A stretch of DNA of 64,000 nucleotides from Selaginella moellendorffii (taxonomy: Eukaryota; Streptophyta; Lycopodiopsida; Selaginellales; Selaginellaceae). The first letter of the stretch is position 1. Each line of letters starts with the position of its first letter. The position numbers were made by a program, and so were the translations under genes. The notes beneath the pieces are model-generated. The model made no database searches and had not been told where the DNA came from. It saw only the letters and a program-made list of their open reading frames with translations. Below, piece after piece: positions 57,453-64,000 of the stretch. Location: contig NW_003314261.1 of assembly GCF_000143415.4 (NCBI RefSeq), positions 2,073,802-2,137,801 of the forward strand, in the 5' to 3' direction.

Positions 57453-58787
57453 CTAAGATGTTGGTAGCGGAGGCGACGTTGGAAGGCCGTTTGCGGGTAA
57501 ACCATTGGCGGCGCCGCCCTGGCCCTCTCCCTCTTCCACCGGAGGTTCTCCTCTTTCTTTCCTCAATCGATCCCTCTCGGCGATCAAGAACTTCATATCA
57601 GTAGACGTCGATCCGGTCTCTTTTTGCAATCGCTCTCTTTCGTCCTGGAGGCTCTTCATGATCCAGTTGACGACTGTCAAGTTGTGGAGAGTGGTTTCGG
57701 CAAAGTACCTGGAAGAAGAAACACCAAAGAGAGATCAAGTCGCGAAATGGAAGAGCTCGAAGAACTTTTACCTGTTTAAGTCAGTAACCGAGAGAATCGG
57801 GATCAAGTTCTCCTTGGAGAATCGCTGGAGCTTTGGGAGTCGGGGATTTAGATCCTCTTTGTCGTAGACCAGCTGAGAAACCAGGGCGCCCCTCGGCAGG
57901 CGATTCAGAGTGATGAGATCCAGCGCCGCCTCTGGAGTTCCAGCTCGCTTGCCAGAGCCTTGATAACGCAGAGGATAAACGTATCCGGGACTTACGAACA
58001 TGTCCGGCTTGGATTCTGGATTTAAGAGTGCTAAAACGGTGTTTGTTCTTGCACCCACGGAGGCTCCAGTTGCAGTGCCAGATCTTTCGTCCTGGAAAAC
58101 ACAAAGAACAGAAACTAAATCAAAGAAGAGAAGACAGCAATTCTCAACGTTTACATACCACGGAAACTCTCGCTTCATCGGTCATGCTTCCTCTCGCACC
58201 AATTTGGAGCTCGTCTAGACGCTCGCTGCTCAGCACACAAAAAAGACCTTGCATGCAGTATCGATCGACAAACTGGAGACGATCGGGAGTAACCATACTC
58301 GCTGCCATCACCAAGTATCCAACGCTACGTCCATCCACAAGGTCGACAAGAATCACAAACTGCATATAACAGACCCACATTAAGTACTCGCAATTAGCAA
58401 TTTATTTGTACAAACCTTGCCCGCTTTAATCGCCTTGGAAGCGTCAGAGATCGATGAATAGCCCTCGGTGGGAACATCCGGATCGTTTTCATCGTTTGTG
58501 AAGAGATCGCTGATGTAAGGTATGGGATCAGTCTCCTCAATCGTAATCCCTGGCCCGGTATCTACTGGCGCATCTGTGGAAGCCTCGGCCGCCGCAGAGG
58601 CCCTCGTGGCGAATCTATCGGCCGCATTTCCATTTCTAAAGGCGCTGCTGAATCCTAGAAACATACCGCGCCGGAGAATGCCGCCATTGAATCCGACGAA
58701 ACTGGCGCTCGCGCCCGCGCTCCAAACCCTAGGCGCCGGAGCCCTGGCAAGAAGCGCACTCCCAGAGGGCGCACAATATGCCGCCAT
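57453..58787 (-). CDS. DHBP-synthase-like plastid protein without the GTP cyclohydrolase II half
   Basis: About five exons, roughly 365 aa. The N-terminus MAAYCAPSGSALLARAPAPR and on to about residue 65 is transit-peptide-like. The DHBP-synthase-like domain starts EGYSSISDASKAIKAGK and continues FVILVDLVDGRSVGYLVMAA, with no acidic DDEDRENEGD loop. RHGTGI reads RYCMQG; the catalytic His of RPGHxFPL is Tyr (SPGYVYPLRY); RAGHTEA reads RAGTPEA. A short tail follows at YFAETTLHNLTVVNWIMKSL, charged and coiled-coil-like (RERLQKETG, FLIAERDRLRKERG), then a Gly/Pro/Ser end. No cyclohydrolase sequence is present in or after the gene. It is the tandem neighbour of the gene at 55598-57344 and shares exon phases with its first half, so the two arose by duplication. 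Confidence 0.82.
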
Positions 58788-59130
58788 AGCTCTTTCCCTC
58801 GCTCAAGGGTTTGGATAAGGGTTTTAGGCAAATATCTCACGACGACGTGGCAAAGTCTACGTGGCAAGCGATCCGGCCGCTGGACATCGACGGCAAGGAT
58901 GAACCGATTATTTCTTTCGACTCCGTACATTCCACGATATCTGACGGTCCGGATACGGGCAAGTACGGCAGCGTCTTTCTTCTAGGGTTTTCTTAGGGTT
59001 TGTGCGTTCGGGACCGGGGGGGGGAATAGCATGGTCGCATGAATCTCAGATCCATCGCCGGCGCGGGATTGCGTGGAAGCAATCTTGACATCGCATCGGC
59101 AGGGAGGAAATTTCGGGCGCTCCATTTGCG
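58788..59130. promoter_or_regulatory. Divergent promoter region, RIBA-like gene and exportin
   Basis: 343 bp. Two ACGTGGC bZIP-type cores lie at 58841-58848 and 58855-58862, on the side nearer the RIBA-like gene. Two telobox-like tagggttt motifs lie at 58983-58990 and 58994-59001, nearer the exportin start. Confidence 0.45.
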
Positions 59131-62100
59131 ATGGAGAGCTTGGCGCAGCTGGAGGCCCTGTGCGACCGGCTCTACAATTCCCAGGATCCGGCGGAGCGAG
59201 CTCATGCCGAGAGCACCTTGCAGTGCTTCTCGACGAATTTGGACTACATTTCGCAGTGTCAGCTCATCCTAGAGAGCTCATCGTCTCCCTATGCGCAGCT
59301 GCTGGCATCTTCGAGCCTTCTCAAGCAAGTCACCAATCACACCTTGGCGCTCCAGCTGAGAATCGATATCAGTATGTAGCATCTTCTTTTTTGGATTGCC
59401 GTGAATTTTTTTCTTTCGTTTTTTTCCCCAGGAAACTATATCTTGAGCTATCTGGCATCGAAAGGACAGGAGCTCCAAGCATTTGTGATCATATCCCTAA
59501 TCCAGCTCCTCTGCCGTATCACAAAACTGGGCTGGAATGACGACGATAGATTCAAGGAGATCACCAAAGAGGCCATGAAATTCATGTCTCAAGCAACAGT
59601 GGAGCACTTCTACATTGGTTTGAGAATCTTGAATCAACTCGTCCAGGAGATGAATCAGGTAAGCCTGCATTGTCCTCGGCTTGCAGCGTTTTTTATCGTT
59701 TTTATTTATTTTTGTTTACCTGCAGCCAAATCCATGCCTCTCTCTGGCGCATCATCGAAAAATTGCCTGTTTCTTTCGCGACTCGGCGCTCCTCCAGATC
59801 TTCCAGATTTCACTTACATCGCTTGGCCAATTGAAACGAGATGGTATGTCTTTAATGTTTCTTTACAGCGTTTATTTATTTCGTTTTTTTTGCAGCTGAT
59901 GACAGGCTCCGTCAGCAAGCCATGGGTCTCGCTTTAAAGTGTCTTTCTTTTGACTTTGTAGGGACATCGCAAGATGAAAGCTCTGAGGAGCTTGGTACGA
60001 TTCAGGTGGAGTGACTATCTTGCATGATGCTTGCTTGCTGTAATGTCTGCCAATTGCAGATACCTTCTTCATGGAAAGGTTTGCTGGAAGATATGTCGAC
60101 CATCAACTTGTTTTTCGACTATTATGCTATCTCAAAGCCCCCACTTTCAAACCAGGTTTGATTCTACGCTTCACGTACTCTAACAACAGGTTTATGCTAG
60201 GCGCTAGAATGTCTCGTTCAACTAGCCTCTATTAGAAGAGCTCTGTTTTCGGGCGAAACTGAGCGCATGAAGTTTTTATCGCACTTGCTGTCTGGCACAC
60301 GAGAAATACTCAGAACTCAACAAGGTTGGGCGTTTTAGTGCTTCTTCTGCTCATTCGGATGGTGTGCCTTGTGTTTTCACAGGACTGTCGGAGCACGTTA
60401 ACTATCACGAGTACTGTCGCCTCCTTGGGAGGTTGAAGACAAACTATCAAGTAAGCAATCCTTTGTTTTATGTAGACTTATATTTGCTGATGACCTCGCT
60501 ACCAGCTTTCTGAGTTGATAAGTGTAGAAAACTATAATGACTGGATCCGATTGGTGGCTGAGTTCACAATAAGGTCGTTTCAATCTTGGCAGGTACTACA
60601 AATCTGATTTTTTGTTCTTGTTCACCTCCGAATCCTGTGATATCTGTAGTGGGCCAGCGGAAGCGTATATTACCTTTTGGGCCTCTGGTCCCGGCTCGTG
60701 TCGTCAGTTCCATATCTTAAAAGTAATTTTCCTAGTCTACTCGATGCATACGTCCCCAAAATAACGGAGGCTTATATAACATCACGCTTTGATTCTGTAC
60801 AGGTAACGAAATTTGTTGAATTTTTTTGTAAGATTTCTTAATATCCTGAGCAGGCGATCGTTCAAAACAATTTGGCTGAAGATCCTCTTGACAACGAGGA
60901 ACATCTGCAAGATCAACTTGATAGTCTTCCATTTCTTTGTCGATTTCAGGTGCTGCTGTTTGTGAGTAATACAGATCGCTGATGACTTTGTTTCTTGTTT
61001 TTATACGTAGTACGAGAGATCTAGTGCTTTCATCCTGCAATTGCTTGATCCAATTCTACAATCATTCACGGTATGAAGGCATGCTATAACTTCTACTCAG
61101 ACGCTAATACATGTCACTCCAGGAAGCCTCACGTGTTCCAAATCCTGCTGAAGGTTCTCGACTTAGTATAATTGAAGGCCAATTAACATGGCTGGTTCAT
61201 ATTATTGGGTCCATTATAAAGATCAGGCAGAATTCGGCATCCAGGTATTTGTAACTACCATTCAGGCTTTTCTTAATATTCTCGGTTTTTGTTCTGCAGT
61301 GCAGAGGTTCACGAAGTCATAGACGGAGAACTTTCAGCACGAGTGTTTCAACTTCTCCAAGTAACGGATTCTGGCTCGCATGTACAGGTGTGCTTCTACG
61401 TCGTAAACGCTTTTCATAATTTCTGTTTTTTTTTTTCTCAACAGAGATATGGTGAACGAAGCAAGCAACGCTTAGATATTGCTTTACTGTCTTTCTTTCA
61501 GCATTTTCGCAAAGTATACGTCGGGGAGCATTCTTCTAAGGTAATCGCGTTGCTATTGGTCCTCTTGTCTTGCTAAACCGTCTTTTTTCATATCAGCAAT
61601 TGTATGCTCGGCTTAGCGAACTTGGGGTGCAAGATAATTTAGTGGCCTTAAATATTATCGTTGCGAAGATTGCGACCGACCTCAAGTGCTACGCTCAGGT
61701 TCCTCACGTCTTTATTTTTCCAATTTTTTTTTTAACAAAGCAATCCTTAGTGCGAGGATGTTATTCAACAAGCACTGAACCTTTTTCAAGAGTTGCCTAC
61801 CGGGTAGGGTGTTCAACATGAATTTTGCATCTCATTATCTGTTTTCTCTTCTGCAGATACATGAGTGGAAAACTTTTGTTGAAGTTGGATGCTGTGAATT
61901 TTATCCTCGCAAACCACACGGTAAGCATATTTGTATAGTAGTGATTTCGCCAGGTTTATTTTCAGTAGTTTGCTCGGTAAAAAACATTTGAAATGTTTGG
62001 ACAACCAGATACAATGGTTTTGAGGTTGCAGAGGGAGCATTTTTCTTTTCTGGATGAGCCTTCCAACTCGAGGCATCGGACGACGTTCTACTTCACCATA

Positions 62101-63769
62101 GGGCGGTTGGTGTTCATGGAGGATTCCGTGTCGAGGTTCCGCACTGCAATCGCCCCTTTGCAGCAGGTTTCATGCATCCTCTTTCTTTTGCTAGTTATTA
62201 AGTTTTGTTTCTCTCAACAGGTCTTTCTGAGTTTGGAGGCGACTCCAGATTCGGCATTCAGATCCGATGCTGTTAAATATACCATTATCGGATTGATGCG
62301 GGATTTGAGGGGCATTACAATGGCTACAAACAGGTGGAACTTAAATGTTTGAAAGGTTGCTAAAACTTGTCCACAGTCGGAAAACGTTTACCCCGCTATT
62401 CGATTGGCTGTATCCAGCTCATTTCTCTGTTATTATCAGAGCTCTTGGTCATTTGGTAGATACTCCAGAGGTACTCTTACACGCTTGCTGTTTTCTTGTC
62501 TGCTTATTTGCTGGTTCCAGGTGACGACGCCGTTGTTGAAGTTCATGGCTGAATTTGTCGTGAACAAGACCCAGCGCCTTACGTTTGAGTCTTCATCGCC
62601 CAATGGAATTTTGCTCTTTCGAGAGATCAGTAAGCTATTGGTAGCTTATGGAAATGGAATAATGGCACTTCCAACGCCCTCTGACATATATGCATACAAG
62701 TATAAGGGCATCTGGATAGCTCTGGTTATTCTTACTCGAGGTTTGCTCTTTGTTGCCTTGGAAGATTTGTCTGATGAAGAGTTTCTTTGACAGCTTTGGG
62801 TGGAAATTATGTAAATTTCGGTGTTTTTGAGCTCTACGGCGATCCTGCTCTCGCCGATGCGTTGGACGTAGCTTTGAAGATGTCGTTTTCAATACCGTTA
62901 GCCGACATCGCCGCATATCGCAAGGTACTGCTATTAATGAGAGAAGCCAAACACACCGCTCGTTTTTTGTGGCAGGTTGCACGATCATATTATGCTTTTT
63001 TCGAGGTTTTGTGTCACCACCATTTGTCGGTCATTGTGAACCTTGACACACCAACATTTTCACATGTTCTGGGTTCACTGGAGGCGGGTCTCAAATCTTT
63101 AGATGCCAGTATTTCTTCACAGGTTCGTACCTTTGCTTTTTCGCATTTTGTTTTTACGTTTCCTTTTTTCCTTGACTTGGTGTTTTAGTGTGCAAGCGCT
63201 GTAGACAATATGTCGGCATACTACTTCACACACATCACTCTAGGAGAGTCCCCCACCTCACCAATGTCAATCAACTTTGCAAGGCACATACAGGAGCGGC
63301 CAAATATCTTCCCACAGGTATGTTTCGAGGCTTTGATAGCATGATAACCTTTTTCTCTTGCAGCTCTTAAAGTCGCTCTTTGAATTGGTGCTGTTTGAGG
63401 AATGCTCCAACCAATGGAGCATAAGCCGACCTATTCTGGCGTTGATTCTGATAAATGAGCAGGTCTGTCGGCTCGTTTTGCTTCTGCTAGGCTAACGTTC
63501 TCTTTTCTTCAGGCATACACTGACATCAAGATCCAAATTATTGCTTCACAGGTTTTACTTTATCCCCTTGTCACAAGAGTTTGGCTCGCGCTTTTAATGA
63601 CCATGCCTTTTTGCTTTGTTATTGCATGCAGCCTCCCGATAGCCAGCAAAAGCTCCTCCTCGGCTTTGAGAAGTTGATGACTGACGTGAACCGAACGTTG
63701 GAACCCACGAACAGAGAAAAGTTCACACAGAACCTGACCATTTTCCGGCACGACTTTCTTGCGAAATGA
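59131..63769 (+). CDS. XPO7: Exportin-7 (RanBP16)-type karyopherin
   Basis: About 24 exons, most introns 45-60 bp, over 1000 aa. The N-terminus MESLAQLEALCDRLYNSQDP leads into an importin-beta N domain (AHAESTLQCFSTNLDYISQC, QLLASSSLLKQVTNHT). HEAT-type helices continue to the end: LKCLSFDFVGTSQDESSEEL, WASGSVYYLLGLWSRLVSSV, RLSIIEGQLTWLVHIIGSII, RHRTTFYFTIGRLVF, RKTFTPLFDWLYPAHFSVII and GNYVNFGVFELYGDPALADA. It stops at FRHDFLAK (63769). The whole length and domain order fit XPO7, a Ran-dependent carrier for broad cargo in animals; plants have one copy or few. The start is the first ATG in frame with the N domain. Confidence 0.92.
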
Positions 63770-64000
63770 GTACATAGTCTTCACGCACCGAGATTTTCTT
63801 TGGTATAGATACTTCCGGAAGCTCTTCTCTAAAAGTTGTGAGTATGTTGTGATTTCTCTGTTTCTTCGGTTGGCTAATCCAATCACTCGTCCAGCTGCAG
63901 TTTTGGGCGTTGGGGGCTTTCATCGGATCAGTTTTGTAAATCAGGTAGTAAAAAAGTTTTCATTCCAGCCGGGCGGCCGAGCTTGAGGGAATTGTTACTC
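63770..64000. other. Exportin 3' flank to window end
   Basis: 231 bp after the exportin stop, presumably 3' UTR and flank. No further gene is seen before the edge. Confidence 0.5.

Overview
The window is nuclear DNA of a land plant, and the best fit is a lycophyte close to Selaginella moellendorffii. This assignment is an inference. Genes are compact, most introns are about 50-60 bp GT-AG, plastid and mitochondrial proteins carry N-terminal targeting regions, there is a plant PLS-type PPR gene, and an IQ-motif protein of the SPATA17 type suggests a plant with swimming sperm. A run of 100 N (17657-17756) marks an assembly gap.

Layout. 1-1798: a PPR gene running off the left edge. 1840-2770: five tandem copies of a hairpin-forming repeat. 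2869-4070: plastid ABC ATPase (ABCI11/NAP14 type). About 4600-15550: a long AT-rich, repeat-rich tract with decayed coding remnants, a 1.5-kb inverted-repeat element and, at its right end, one intact secreted PLAT-domain gene. 15893-17311: intronless AAA-ATPase of the BCS1/HSR4 type. 17757-20793: ubiquitin-like-domain protein of the CIP73/BAG6 type, cut by the gap. 21112-22434: cohesin acetyltransferase CTF7. 22575-24497: plastid lumen cyclophilin CYP37. 24789-25966: SPATA17-like IQ protein. 26545-28210: SH3P-type SH3 protein with two GC-AG introns. 28708-30536: conserved plant beta-propeller protein. 30968-32843: gamma-carbonic-anhydrase-like subunit. 33013-35640: debris of a local duplication (truncated golgin copy, AT-rich filler, truncated gamma-CAL copy). 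35934-39831: p115/Uso1-like golgin GC6. 40226-41755: PM-ANT1-type adenine nucleotide carrier. 42029-43277: RNA polymerase II subunit NRPB7. 43509-46269: ZNF598/Hel2-type RING E3 ligase. 46896-49414: FBH-type bHLH factor, with a 3-kb upstream region holding a foldback element. 52396-54835: poly(A)-binding protein. 55598-57344 and 57453-58787: two tandem RIBA-derived genes with degenerate active sites. 59131-63769: exportin-7-type karyopherin.

Most genes are housekeeping and do not form one pathway. Several are arranged as divergent pairs sharing 230-430 bp (UBL/CTF7, CYP37/SPATA17, propeller/gamma-CAL, NRPB7/ZNF598, RIBA-like/XPO7), and telobox-like motifs recur near starts. NRPB7, ZNF598 and PABP all act in mRNA synthesis or translation, but nothing shows that they are co-regulated.

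Most unusual items: the pair of RIBA-like genes, which keep the fold signatures but lose catalytic residues, one of them having replaced the whole GTP cyclohydrolase II half with a charged coiled-coil tail; the hairpin-repeat array; a perfect 46-bp palindrome in a bHLH intron; the gamma-CAL/golgin segmental duplication; and the AT-rich island with its AT-rich intact PLAT gene. All exon boundaries were set by eye from splice signals and recalled family sequences; none has transcript support here.
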